From Chromobacteriaceae bacterium (GTDB lineage Bacteria; Pseudomonadota; Gammaproteobacteria; Burkholderiales; Aquaspirillaceae): 10,817 bases of DNA. Below, piece by piece: positions 1 through 6,571 of the stretch. Numbering within the stretch: the stretch's first letter is position 1; each line of letters begins with the position of its first letter. A program made the translations under genes and the position numbers. Below the pieces are notes generated by a model that was not told where the DNA came from, did no database searches, and saw only the letters and a list, made by a program, of their open reading frames with translations. The DNA lies in NCBI GenBank assembly GCA_030151505.1, contig JASLDQ010000036.1:1-10817 (forward strand). The letters are read 5' to 3'.

Positions 1-1280
1 CCATCGGCTATCACATCGCCTTCACCCGGGCCAACGCAGCCTACGACCATTCCCTTTCCGACAAGGCCATCGCGCTGGCCGGCCGGGTTCTGGTCCAAGG
101 GAATGCTATCGAAGTCAATCTCCCCGCGGAGACCGAGGAGCTGCTTCTCAACGACAGCCGCGATCAGGAGTTCTTCTCGATCACCGGGCCCGATGGCCGC
201 TTCTTGGCCGGCGATGCCGACCTTCGGCCGGATTCCGTCATGTCCGGTCTTCGGCCGGTGCGATCCGATGCCTTCCTGCGCGGCCAGCGCATCCGCAAGG
301 TGAGCTACCGGCTCGAGACCGCCTTGGGACCCGTGATCGTGGCGGTGGCTGAAACCACGCAGAAACGGGAACGTACCGGCTCGAAGATTCTGGTGGCCAT
401 GATCGCGCCCAACGTACTGCTGATTTTCGCCACGCTGGCGCTGGTGTACTTCGGCGTGCGCCGCGGCTTGGCGCCGCTGATCCGGCTGGGGGAGGAGATC
501 CGCCTCCGCTCGCCTCAGGATCTCGATTTCCTGTCCCGGCGGCCCGTGCCCGGCGAGGCGGAGCCCCTGATCCGGGCCATGGCCGCCTTGATCGGTGAAT
601 TGCGCGGCGCCGCCGCCGCGCAGCAGGATTTTCTTGCCGATGCGGCCCACCAGCTCAGGACGCCTCTGGCGGGCCTGCAGACCCAGCTGGAAATCGCCGC
701 GGCGGAAATACCCGAAGAATATCGCCATCGCGTGGTTCTCCTGCGCGACGCGACCCAGCGTCTTGGCCATCTCGCCCACCAGTTGCTGGCCTTGGCCCGT
801 TCCGGGCCGGAAGCCCATCTGGTCCACGAGCGCCATCCGGTCAATCTCGCCCGCCTGCTGGAGGAGAATGCCTCCGCCTGGTTCGACCGGGCGCTGAGCC
901 GCAACATCGATCTTGGCTTCGAACCGGAAGAGGCCGTGGCCGAGGGGGCCGAGTGGTTGCTGCGGGAATTGCTGGCCAATCTCATCGACAATGCCCTGCT
1001 GTACACGCCGGTCGGAGGACAGGTGACTGCCCGCAGCGGGCTGGACGAAGTGGGGCGGCCTTTCATCGAGGTCGAGGACAACGGTCCGGGCATTCCGCAA
1101 GCCGAGCACGAGCGCATTTTCGACCGTTTCTACCGGCCCGCCGGCTCGCGGGGGGCGGGCACGGGGTTGGGGCTGGCCATCGTCAAGGAGGTGGCGGAGC
1201 GTCACGATGCCTTCATCGACCTGGCCGATGCACCGCAGGGCGGAGTACGCATCAGGGTGAGTTTCCTGCCCTGTAGCTGA
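1..1280 (+). CDS. Sensor histidine kinase, TctE-like (5' end outside window)
   Basis: Inner-membrane sensor kinase of a two-component system; the first whole codon here is at position 3 and the open frame runs in from upstream, so the N-terminus and first membrane helix are missing. The visible order is a periplasmic sensor portion (about 3-380), a second membrane helix (about 385-465, MIAPNVLLIFATLALVYFG), a short linker, then the kinase core. The H-box AAHQLRTPLAGL puts the phospho-accepting His at 648-650. The N-box is NLIDNALLYTP (Asn at 990-992), the G1 box DNGPGIP starts at 1077, the F-box is IFDRFYR, and the G2 box GTGLGLAI starts at 1158. All catalytic motifs are intact. The FLADAAHQLRTPLAGL style and the probable 2CSK_N-like sensor region resemble TctE-type kinases, which in other bacteria sense tricarboxylates; the ligand here cannot be read from sequence. 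The cognate response regulator is presumably upstream, outside the window. Confidence 0.93.
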   Translation, partial: IGYHIAFTRANAAYDHSLSDKAIALAGRVLVQGNAIEVNLPAETEELLLNDSRDQEFFSITGPDGRFLAGDADLRPDSVMSGLRPVRSDAFLRGQRIRKVSYRLETALGPVIVAVAETTQKRERTGSKILVAMIAPNVLLIFATLALVYFGVRRGLAPLIRLGEEIRLRSPQDLDFLSRRPVPGEAEPLIRAMAALIGELRGAAAAQQDFLADAAHQLRTPLAGLQTQLEIAAAEIPEEYRHRVVLLRDATQRLGHLAHQLLALARSGPEAHLVHERHPVNLARLLEENASAWFDRALSRNIDLGFEPEEAVAEGAEWLLRELLANLIDNALLYTPVGGQVTARSGLDEVGRPFIEVEDNGPGIPQAEHERIFDRFYRPAGSRGAGTGLGLAIVKEVAERHDAFIDLADAPQGGVRIRVSFLPCS

Positions 1281-1362
1281 CGCGTTACCGGAGCCGGTGA
1301 GATGGAAATGGGCGTGTCCGCCTTGGGTGTCGGGAACGGATTCGAGGTCTTGTCATTCCGTT

Positions 1363-1392
1363 CCGGCTGGCTGCGGCGGCGAAGCCAGCTGG
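1363..1392. repeat. Strong hairpin between kinase and hydrolase genes
   Basis: CCGGCTGGCT (1363-1372) pairs with AGCCAGCTGG (1383-1392) through a 10-nt loop, with a single G-T wobble. It lies 83 bases after the kinase stop codon. No T-run follows on either strand, so it is not a classical intrinsic terminator. It could act as a pause or RNA-stability structure, or as part of a control site for the next gene. Confidence 0.5.
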
Positions 1393-1406
1393 CGGATCTG
1401 CCGAGT

Positions 1407-1424
1407 CTGTCGGTGCATCGACAG
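1407..1424. promoter_or_regulatory. Palindromic operator candidate CTGTCG-N6-CGACAG
   Basis: A perfect 6+6 bp inverted repeat with a 6-bp spacer GTGCAT. It ends two bases before the possible -35 hexamer of the hydrolase gene. An 18-bp dyad of this shape is the size recognised by a dimeric helix-turn-helix regulator, and its position would suit a repressor or activator. Which protein binds is unknown. Confidence 0.4.
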
Positions 1425-1425
1425 G

Positions 1426-1452
1426 TAGACGACAGCGTCGGGTCGCTATGAT
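1426..1452 (+). promoter_or_regulatory. Possible sigma70 promoter of the hydrolase gene
   Basis: A good -10 hexamer TATGAT (1447-1452) is preceded 15 bp upstream by a TAGACG -35 candidate (1426-1431). The spacer is short and the -35 has only moderate agreement, so the -10 is the stronger part. Transcription would start near 1459, giving a leader of about 20 nt before the ATG at 1479. Confidence 0.35.
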
Positions 1453-1478
1453 GCGCTATCCCCGATCTGGATTCGACG

Positions 1479-2312
1479 ATGCAGGACATTTTTCTTGTTG
1501 GTCACCGCCCGCCGGTTCTGCTGCTGCATGGATTGCGCAGCAACCCTCTGGAGCTGCAGCTGGTCGCGCAGCGCCTGCACCGGGCTGGACATACGGTCAG
1601 CGTTCCCTATTTGCGCGGCTATGGCCAGCGGCCGGGCGACTGCTCGCCGGTGCTCGCTTGGCGGCAGTGGGAGCACCTCGCCGGCGAGCGCCTGGCGGCT
1701 CTGGTGGCTGACTACGGGCCGGCGACGGTGGGCGGGCTCTGCATCGGGGCCAATCTGGCCCTGCGCCTGGCCCGGCGTGACAAAGCCGGCGTTACCGGCC
1801 TGTTGCTCATCTCCACGACCCTTTACTACGACGGCTGGAACCAGCCATGGTACAGCTGGCTGGTTCCCCTGGCCGGCGCGACGCCGTTGCGGCATTTCTA
1901 TCGGGTGCAGGAAAAAGAGCCTTACGGCGTCAAGAATCCCCGTATCCGATCGTGGATTGCGCGGCAGATGGCGTCTTCCGGCAGTTCCGCCGCCGGTGCC
2001 CGCGAGCTGCCGCTGTCCGCCGTCCACGAAGCCTATCGCCTGATGCGCCGGGTCAAGGCAAACCTGCCCGAAATCACCCAGCCGGCGCTGATCCTGCACG
2101 CCGCCGAGGACGAGATCGCCAGCCTGCGCACGCCCGAACTGCTGGCCGGCCGCCTGGGCTCCAGCGTCATCGAAAAAATCATCTACACCAACAGCTATCA
2201 CATGCTGACCCTGGACAACGACCGGGAAGACGTCGCCCGCGCCTGCGTCGAGTTTGTCGGCGAGCTGGAGCGCAAAATGCCCGTGGCAGCCCGCCTGCCC
2301 ATCGCGGTCTAG
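1479..2312 (+). CDS. Alpha/beta hydrolase, carboxylesterase-like, with Cys at nucleophile elbow
   Basis: A 277-residue single-domain alpha/beta hydrolase without signal peptide, so probably cytoplasmic. The oxyanion-side motif LLLHG is at residues 14-18. The nucleophile elbow reads GLCIG (86-90), with Cys88 where esterases of this fold usually carry Ser (GxSxG). The acid is probably Asp211 in LILHAAEDE and the base His241 in SYHMLTLDND. The latter resembles the His-containing end of Est30-type carboxylesterases and monoacylglycerol lipases. A Cys nucleophile is known in the dienelactone hydrolase family, so the chemistry may be ester, lactone or thioester cleavage, but the substrate is unknown. 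The start at 1479 has only a weak TGGA ribosome site about 8 bases upstream; no better start is evident. A 107-bp gap separates it from the dehydrogenase that follows on the same strand, so co-transcription is possible. Confidence 0.85.
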   Translation: MQDIFLVGHRPPVLLLHGLRSNPLELQLVAQRLHRAGHTVSVPYLRGYGQRPGDCSPVLAWRQWEHLAGERLAALVADYGPATVGGLCIGANLALRLARRDKAGVTGLLLISTTLYYDGWNQPWYSWLVPLAGATPLRHFYRVQEKEPYGVKNPRIRSWIARQMASSGSSAAGARELPLSAVHEAYRLMRRVKANLPEITQPALILHAAEDEIASLRTPELLAGRLGSSVIEKIIYTNSYHMLTLDNDREDVARACVEFVGELERKMPVAARLPIAV

Positions 2313-2419
2313 CTTCCGCGCCTTTCGGCGGGGAGGCCCGTTGTCGCTTGAGTCAGCCCAGACCCGCCCGCCGGATGCGATACTTGCGGCATCACAGGCA
2401 ACACGGAGTAGGTTTGACC

Positions 2420-3814
2420 ATGGCTATCCTGAATACCCTTGCAGGCCTGTTCGGCGACCGCTGCCGCACCGATGCGGACAGCCTGCTGCAATACGGCCAG
2501 GACTGGACCCGCTACACCATCCCGGCGCCGACCGCCGTGGTGTTTCCGCAATCGGTCGACGAGCTGCAGGAACTGGTGCGGTTCGCCAACCGCGACCGCG
2601 TCGCGCTAGTGCCGTCCGGCGGGCGAACCGGCCTCTCCGGTGGCGCGTGCGCGACCAATGGCGAAGTGGTCGTGTCGCTGGAGCGGATGAACCGCGTGCT
2701 GGAGATCGACACCACCGACCGGCTGATCCGCTGCGAGGCCGGCGTCATCACCGAAACCCTGCAGGACACCGCGCGCGAACACGGCCTCTACTTTCCGGTC
2801 GATTTCGCCTCGCGCGGCTCCTCGCGCATCGGCGGCAATGTGTCGACCAATGCCGGTGGGATCAAGGTGGTGCGCTACGGCATGTTCCGCGAGTGGGTGG
2901 CCGGGCTGACCGTCGTCACCGGTACCGGTGAAGTGCTGGAGCTCAACAACGGACTGGCCAAGAACAATGCCGGCTACGACTTGCGCCAGCTCTTCATCGG
3001 CGCCGAAGGCACGCTCGGCTTCGTGGCCGACGCCACGCTGAAACTGGCGCGCCAGCCGGGCGACCTTCAGGTGATGCTGTTTGCGGTGCCCGAGCTGGCC
3101 GGAGTCATGCAGGTGTTCAACCGCTTTCGCCAGGTGCTCGACCTGTCGGCCTTCGAGTTCTTCGATCACAAGGCGCTCGGCTATGTCGCCGCGCGCGGTC
3201 ATGTCGCCTCGCCGTTCGACGGCGCCAGCGCCTACTACGTGGTGCTGGAGTTCGAACGCCTGTCGGATGCCACCGAAGCGGCTGCATTGACGGCGTTCGA
3301 GAGTCTGCTGGAAAAGGGCGCCGTGACGGATGGCGTGCTGAGCCAGTCGGAAGCGCAGGCCAAACAGCTGTGGCGGCTGCGGGAGGACATCAGCGAATCG
3401 ATCACCCCGCGCACGCCGTACAAGAACGACATCGCGGTGCGGCCGTCGCGGGTGCCGGCCTTCGTGGCCGAGCTCGATGCGTTGCTGGCGCGCGAATACC
3501 CGGATTTCGAAGTGGTGTGGTTCGGCCACATCGGCGACGGCAATCTGCACATCAACGTGCTGTGCCCGGTCGACTGGCAGATCGACGACTTCCGCCGCGC
3601 CTGCGAGCGGGTCAATGCCCTGCTGTTCGAACTCTTGCACCGCTATCGCGGCAGCGTATCGGCCGAACACGGCATCGGGCTACTCAAGCGCGACTACCTC
3701 GACGTGACCCGTTCGGCGGCGGAAATCACCCTCATGCGCCAGATCAAGGCGGTGTTCGACCCCAATAACATCATGAATCCGGGCAAACTGTTCCTGCCGG
3801 ATCCGTCGGCCTGA
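2420..3814 (+). CDS. FAD-binding D-2-hydroxyacid dehydrogenase (D-2-hydroxyglutarate / D-lactate dehydrogenase type)
   Basis: A 464-residue flavoprotein of the GlcD/D2HGDH family, which oxidises a D-2-hydroxyacid to the 2-oxoacid and passes electrons to an acceptor such as the quinone pool or an electron-transfer flavoprotein. The N-terminal PCMH-type FAD domain contains PSGGRTGLSGG (residues 65-75) and GGNVSTNAGG (138-147), followed by YDLRQLFIGAEGTLG. The C-terminal FAD-oxidase domain carries FGHIGDGNLH (His370, His377) and SAEHGIG (Glu416, His417), which match the metal- and substrate-binding residues of D-2-hydroxyglutarate dehydrogenases, and ends with the family signature DPNNIMNPGKLF. 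The similarity to human D2HGDH is clear from memory, but bacterial members also use D-lactate or D-malate, so the substrate is open. The ATG at 2420 follows a GGAG site (2405-2408); longer in-frame starts would extend into the hydrolase gene. A terminator follows the stop. Confidence 0.92.
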   Translation: MAILNTLAGLFGDRCRTDADSLLQYGQDWTRYTIPAPTAVVFPQSVDELQELVRFANRDRVALVPSGGRTGLSGGACATNGEVVVSLERMNRVLEIDTTDRLIRCEAGVITETLQDTAREHGLYFPVDFASRGSSRIGGNVSTNAGGIKVVRYGMFREWVAGLTVVTGTGEVLELNNGLAKNNAGYDLRQLFIGAEGTLGFVADATLKLARQPGDLQVMLFAVPELAGVMQVFNRFRQVLDLSAFEFFDHKALGYVAARGHVASPFDGASAYYVVLEFERLSDATEAAALTAFESLLEKGAVTDGVLSQSEAQAKQLWRLREDISESITPRTPYKNDIAVRPSRVPAFVAELDALLAREYPDFEVVWFGHIGDGNLHINVLCPVDWQIDDFRRACERVNALLFELLHRYRGSVSAEHGIGLLKRDYLDVTRSAAEITLMRQIKAVFDPNNIMNPGKLFLPDPSA

Positions 3815-3853
3815 TTGCCCCATGGCGCCGGTTGCGAGGCCGGCGTCAGCCTC

Positions 3854-3879
3854 CGGGCAGCTTTGCTGCCTGTTTTTTG
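3854..3879 (+). terminator. Intrinsic terminator after the FAD dehydrogenase gene
   Basis: GGCAGC (3856-3861) and GCTGCC (3865-3870) form a perfect stem with a TTT loop, extendable by a G-T and a C-G pair. It is followed directly by TGTTTTTTG. It lies about 40 bases after the dehydrogenase stop codon and ends the hydrolase-dehydrogenase transcript. Confidence 0.85.
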
Positions 3880-3921
3880 CGCATGTCCGGTTTTCTGCTT
3901 TTCCGTCAGTGGCTTGGCTGC

Positions 3922-3969
3922 CTTGTCCACAGCTTGCTGACAGGCCGCTCCACCCCGGGGGTGGACAAG
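3922..3969. repeat. Two competing inverted repeats
   Basis: CTTGTCCAC (3922-3930) is the exact reverse complement of GTGGACAAG (3961-3969), with 30 bases between. The bases 3958-3965 can instead pair with TCCACCCC (3949-3956) as an 8-bp stem around a single G. The two structures share the GTGGA arm and cannot form together. A long hairpin with a 1-base loop is poor in RNA, so the inner repeat may instead be a protein-binding palindrome. Confidence 0.5.
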
Positions 3970-4043
3970 CGGTCATTCCTGCCTAAAAAACGATCAATAC
4001 TGAAAAATCATTTTGCAACATGGGCTTGAGGAAGCTATCCACA
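3923..4043. other. DnaA-box-like 9-mers beside an AT-rich patch
   Basis: TTGTCCACA (3923-3931) and CTATCCACA (4035-4043) each differ at one base from the DnaA box TTATCCACA; the minus strand at 3960-3968 gives TTGTCCACC (two differences). Between them lies an AT-rich stretch (about 3984-4019) with runs of A and one GATC. No replication gene is nearby, so this is not a demonstrated origin. It could be a DnaA-responsive control site, a DnaA-titrating cluster, or chance. Confidence 0.3.
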
Positions 4044-4122
4044 GCCAGCCCACATGCCTGTTCAGCCCGCCTGTGGGTTCCCGGCTGCTTGGATGCAAAC
4101 GCGGATTGCATGCGCAACACAT

Positions 4123-4182
4123 GTTTACATTTCACGCGATTTTTCTCATAGCTTCGCAACAGCCATGGTCCATGATGTAAAC
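4123..4182 (+). promoter_or_regulatory. Control region of the Spy-like gene: GTTTACAT/ATGTAAAC inverted repeat
   Basis: GTTTACAT (4123-4130) and its exact reverse complement ATGTAAAC (4175-4182) lie 44 bases apart, upstream of the Spy-like gene. A second dyad, CATGGT (4164-4169) / ACCATG (4181-4186), overlaps the right copy. TTTACA (4124-4129) could serve as a -35 with a weak CATAGC -10 17 bp on, but that -10 is poor. A regulator bound to both copies, possibly by looping, is plausible. The pattern does not match the CpxR box (GTAAA-N5-GTAAA). Confidence 0.35.
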
Positions 4183-4263
4183 CATGACGAGCCGCACCAA
4201 GGCAGGTCAGGTTCGTCCAGCAGCAGGTTCCTCACCAATTCCGAACAACACAGGAGTCCGATC

Positions 4264-4794
4264 ATGCGCTATCCCAACCGTTCCCTCATCATCGCCGCCG
4301 CCCTCACCGGCCTGAGCGGTATTGCCACCGCCGCGCCGGCCACCAAGGCTGCTCCAGGCGATGACATGCCTTGTTACGGCGGTCCGATGTGGGAAGGACA
4401 CATGGACGGCAAGGGGATGCATGGCGGGATGTACGGCCGCCACATGGACGGGCGCCATATGGAACGCCGGATCGATGACCTCAAGACCCGTCTCAAGCTC
4501 ACCGCCGCCCAGCAGCCGCTGTTCGACCGCTATGTGAAGTCGATGGAAGCCCAGCGCGACGAGATGCGCAGCAAGTTCGACCAGATGCGCGACAAGGGTG
4601 CCAGCATGAGCCTGCCCGAGCGCCAGCAGCAGCATCTGGACATGATGCGTGCCCGGATGAAGGGCATGGAAGAAATCAATGCCGCGCTGACCGACCTCTA
4701 CGCCAAGCTGACCCCGGAACAACGCAAGGTGCTCGATGAAATGCCGCGGCATCGGGCCGGCAAGCGCGCAGAGCCGGCAGCACCGAAGAAGTAA
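4264..4794 (+). CDS. Spy/CpxP-family (LTxxQ) periplasmic protein with Met/His-rich segment
   Basis: A 176-residue exported protein. Residues 1-23 form a signal peptide (Arg/Asn start, hydrophobic core LIIAAALTGLSGIA, likely cleavage after ATA at 21-23). The mature part is mostly charged helix and carries the family motif twice: LTAAQ (79-83) and LTPEQ (149-153). Spy and CpxP are small periplasmic chaperones or stress sensors that buffer misfolded protein and answer envelope or metal stress; relatives such as CnrX and ZraP bind metals. Residues 42-66 hold six Met and four His in 25 positions, plus Cys37 just before, which suggests copper, silver or nickel binding; this is inference. The ATG at 4264 is favoured by an AGGAG site (4252-4256) with 7-bp spacing and by the signal peptide it creates; the frame stays open upstream to 4054. 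A terminator follows, so it is probably a single-gene unit. Confidence 0.88.
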   Translation: MRYPNRSLIIAAALTGLSGIATAAPATKAAPGDDMPCYGGPMWEGHMDGKGMHGGMYGRHMDGRHMERRIDDLKTRLKLTAAQQPLFDRYVKSMEAQRDEMRSKFDQMRDKGASMSLPERQQQHLDMMRARMKGMEEINAALTDLYAKLTPEQRKVLDEMPRHRAGKRAEPAAPKK

Positions 4795-4847
4795 ACCGTT
4801 TTACCTGTTTTGCACGTTGTGGTTCTTGTCCTCCTCCGCAAGGTTGT

Positions 4848-4880
4848 GCGCCGCCTATTTTTTGGGCGGCGCCTTTTTTT
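4848..4880 (+). terminator. Intrinsic terminator after the Spy-like gene
   Basis: An 8-bp GC stem, GCGCCGCC (4848-4855) with GGCGGCGC (4865-4872), around a 9-nt T-rich loop, is followed by C and seven T (4874-4880). It lies 53 bases after the stop codon at 4792-4794. Confidence 0.88.
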
Positions 4881-5163
4881 GCCTTGCGTTCATGGGCTTG
4901 GCGCGGTTTTCCACAGGCGATGCACAAGCCCGTCCCCGCTGTCCGGGGATGGATGCAGGCACTCTGCTTGGGCTTTGCCCATGTCGGCTGGCATGGAGAA
5001 GGGGGCTGACCGGGGTGGTGCGCTGCCTGGAGGGGCGTGGGCAACCGTTCATGTCGGTTCCGGCGCGCAGAGATGCTCGGGAGAAGGACGCCGGCGAGAG
5101 TCAGCCTGCAGACATAAGGGGGCGAGTCCCCGTTCTCGCGCCGGCATCATCCCATTGCGCAAA
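4881..5163. other. Gap between convergent genes; DnaA-box-like site and large hairpin
   Basis: No convincing gene lies in this stretch. It contains TTTTCCACA (4907-4915), which fits the relaxed DnaA box TTWTNCACA, and a small stem TCCCC/GGGGA at about 4932-4947. Near the permease stop, GCCGGCGAGAG (5090-5100) pairs with CTCGCGCCGGC (5135-5145) at 10 of 11 positions, with an inner GGGG/CCCC stem (5118-5131). The large hairpin could slow transcription leaving the permease gene on the minus strand, but no T-run supports true intrinsic termination. Confidence 0.4.
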
Positions 5164-6453
5164 CTACATCGCGAACAGATAGCGCGAAGCCAGCAAGGCG
5201 CCGACCAGCCACAGGGGACGCGGAATGTCGTCCGCGCGGCCGGCCAGCAGCTTCACCCCGATGAAGCTCAACATGCCGAAGGCGATGCCGTCGGCGATCG
5301 AGAAGGTAAAGGCCATGACGACCGCCGTGACGAAGCCCGGCAGGCTTTCGGTGAGATCGTTCCAGTCGATGTCGGCCAGGCTCTTCACCATCAGCAGCGA
5401 CACGTACAGCAAGGCCGGCGCGGTGGCGTAGGGCGGCACCAGCGCGGCCAGTGGCGCCAGAAACAGGCAGAGCAGGAACAGCCCGGCCACCACGCAGGCA
5501 GTCAGGCCGGTGCGGCCGCCGGCGGCAATGCCCGCCGTGCTTTCGATGTAGCTGGTGGTGCTGGAAGTGCCGAGCAGGGCGCCGACGACGATTGCAAGGC
5601 TGTCGGCCGAAAACGCCCGTCCCGCGCGCGGCAGGCGGCCGTCCGCGTCCAGAAAGCCGCCGCGCCCGGCGATGGCGATCAGGGTGCCGGAGGTCTCGGT
5701 CAGGCTCATCAGGAAGAAGCCGAAGGCCGCGCCCAGAAACAGCGTGTCGTGCCAGCGCGAAAAATCCAGCGCCAGCCAGGTCGGCGCGAGGCTGGGCGGC
5801 ATCGACAGCAGCGGTCCGCTAGCGTCGAGCCCGACGGTCGCCGCCGCCAGCGCGGTCACCGCAAACACGCCCAAGAGGATCGCCCCCGGCACCCGGCGCA
5901 GATCCAGTGCCACGATGATGACGAAGCCGAGAATGGCCAGGCGGGTGCCGGGGGCGTGCAGGCCGCCGAACTGCAGCAGGGTTTCCGGGTTGGAAACCAC
6001 CAGGCCGGCCTGGTGCAGCGAGATGAAGGCGATGAACAGGCCGACCCCGCCGGTGATGGCGTGCTTGAGCGTGGCCGGGATGCCGTCGACGAACCATGCC
6101 CTCAGGCTGGACAGGCTGCAGCCCAGAAACAGCACGCCGGATACGAACACCACCGCCAGCGCCTGTTGCCAGCTCAATCCCATGCCCTTGACTAGCCCGA
6201 AGGCGAACAGCGCGTTGATGCCCAGGCCCGGCGCCTGCGCGATCGGGTAGTTGGCCCACAGCCCCATCACCGCCGAGCCGATGGCGGCGGCCAGACACGT
6301 GGCGACGAATACCGCGCCGTGGTCCATGCCGACCGAGGACAGGATGTCGGGATTGATGAAGATGATCGAGGCCATCATCAGGAAGGTGGTGCAGCCGGCG
6401 ACGATTTCGCGGCGCACTGTGCTGCCGTGGGCAGCGAGCTGGAAGAGTTGCAT
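5164..6453 (-). CDS. Purine permease, NCS2 family, AzgA/GhxP type
   Basis: A 429-residue polytopic inner-membrane transporter with some 12-14 hydrophobic segments, the normal size for the family. AzgA-type NCS2 proteins import adenine, guanine or hypoxanthine with protons for purine salvage. Family marks are TTFLMMASIIFINPDIL (22-38), QAPGLGINALFAF (73-85), LTETSGTLIAIAG (251-263; Glu253 in the helix 8 position that contacts the base) and SSTTSYIESTAGIAAGGRTG (297-316; Glu304 in helix 10). Which base it carries cannot be told from these residues. An upstream in-frame ATG (6627) would add 58 charged residues unlike the family and overlap the divergent VOC gene, so I chose the ATG at 6451-6453, which has a weak GGA ribosome site. 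It is divergent from the VOC gene across 118 bp; no purine riboswitch is apparent there. Confidence 0.92.
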   Translation of the reverse strand: MQLFQLAAHGSTVRREIVAGCTTFLMMASIIFINPDILSSVGMDHGAVFVATCLAAAIGSAVMGLWANYPIAQAPGLGINALFAFGLVKGMGLSWQQALAVVFVSGVLFLGCSLSSLRAWFVDGIPATLKHAITGGVGLFIAFISLHQAGLVVSNPETLLQFGGLHAPGTRLAILGFVIIVALDLRRVPGAILLGVFAVTALAAATVGLDASGPLLSMPPSLAPTWLALDFSRWHDTLFLGAAFGFFLMSLTETSGTLIAIAGRGGFLDADGRLPRAGRAFSADSLAIVVGALLGTSSTTSYIESTAGIAAGGRTGLTACVVAGLFLLCLFLAPLAALVPPYATAPALLYVSLLMVKSLADIDWNDLTESLPGFVTAVVMAFTFSIADGIAFGMLSFIGVKLLAGRADDIPRPLWLVGALLASRYLFAM

Positions 6454-6515
6454 GCGGGATTCCAGATCCGGAGTAAACAGTCGGGTGGACTGATGCGATG
6501 AATGAAAGGCGTCCG

Positions 6516-6545
6516 GTGACGGCCGGTGCCGGTTCAGTTTATGCT
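6516..6545 (+). promoter_or_regulatory. Possible promoter of the VOC-family gene
   Basis: GTGACG (6516-6521) and TATGCT (6540-6545), 18 bp apart, each match four of six sigma70 consensus bases. Transcription would begin near 6552, about 20 nt before the gene start. The match is modest. Confidence 0.3.
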
Positions 6546-6571
6546 GATGTGCTTGACCGGAAAGGATGAAC

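Noticed and set aside
1847..2419. 5' extension of the FAD dehydrogenase frame into the hydrolase gene
   Set aside because: The added 191 residues are an out-of-frame reading of the hydrolase and are Arg/Pro-rich. The ATG at 2420 has a GGAG site and gives the normal family length.
2606..3670. A 354-codon minus-strand frame opposite the FAD dehydrogenase
   Set aside because: It lies wholly inside a well-supported gene on the other strand and shows no family motif; treated as an antisense shadow.
4054..4263. 5' extension of the Spy-like frame
   Set aside because: It would hide the signal peptide behind 70 residues and cover the promoter-like inverted repeats. The AGGAG site supports 4264.
3880..4263. 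A replication origin (oriC or plasmid origin)
   Set aside because: DnaA-like sites and an AT-rich patch are present, but the sites are imperfect and few, and no dnaA, dnaN, gidA, rpmH or rep gene is in view. Kept only as a finding.
4810..6195. A 461-codon plus-strand frame opposite the purine permease
   Set aside because: It is the reverse image of a clear transporter gene, with Arg/Gln/Gly-rich sequence and no recognisable domain. Its start overlaps the terminator of the Spy-like gene.
6454..6571. A purine riboswitch ahead of the permease
   Set aside because: The leader is short and I cannot see the conserved three-way junction core of purine riboswitches on the minus strand.
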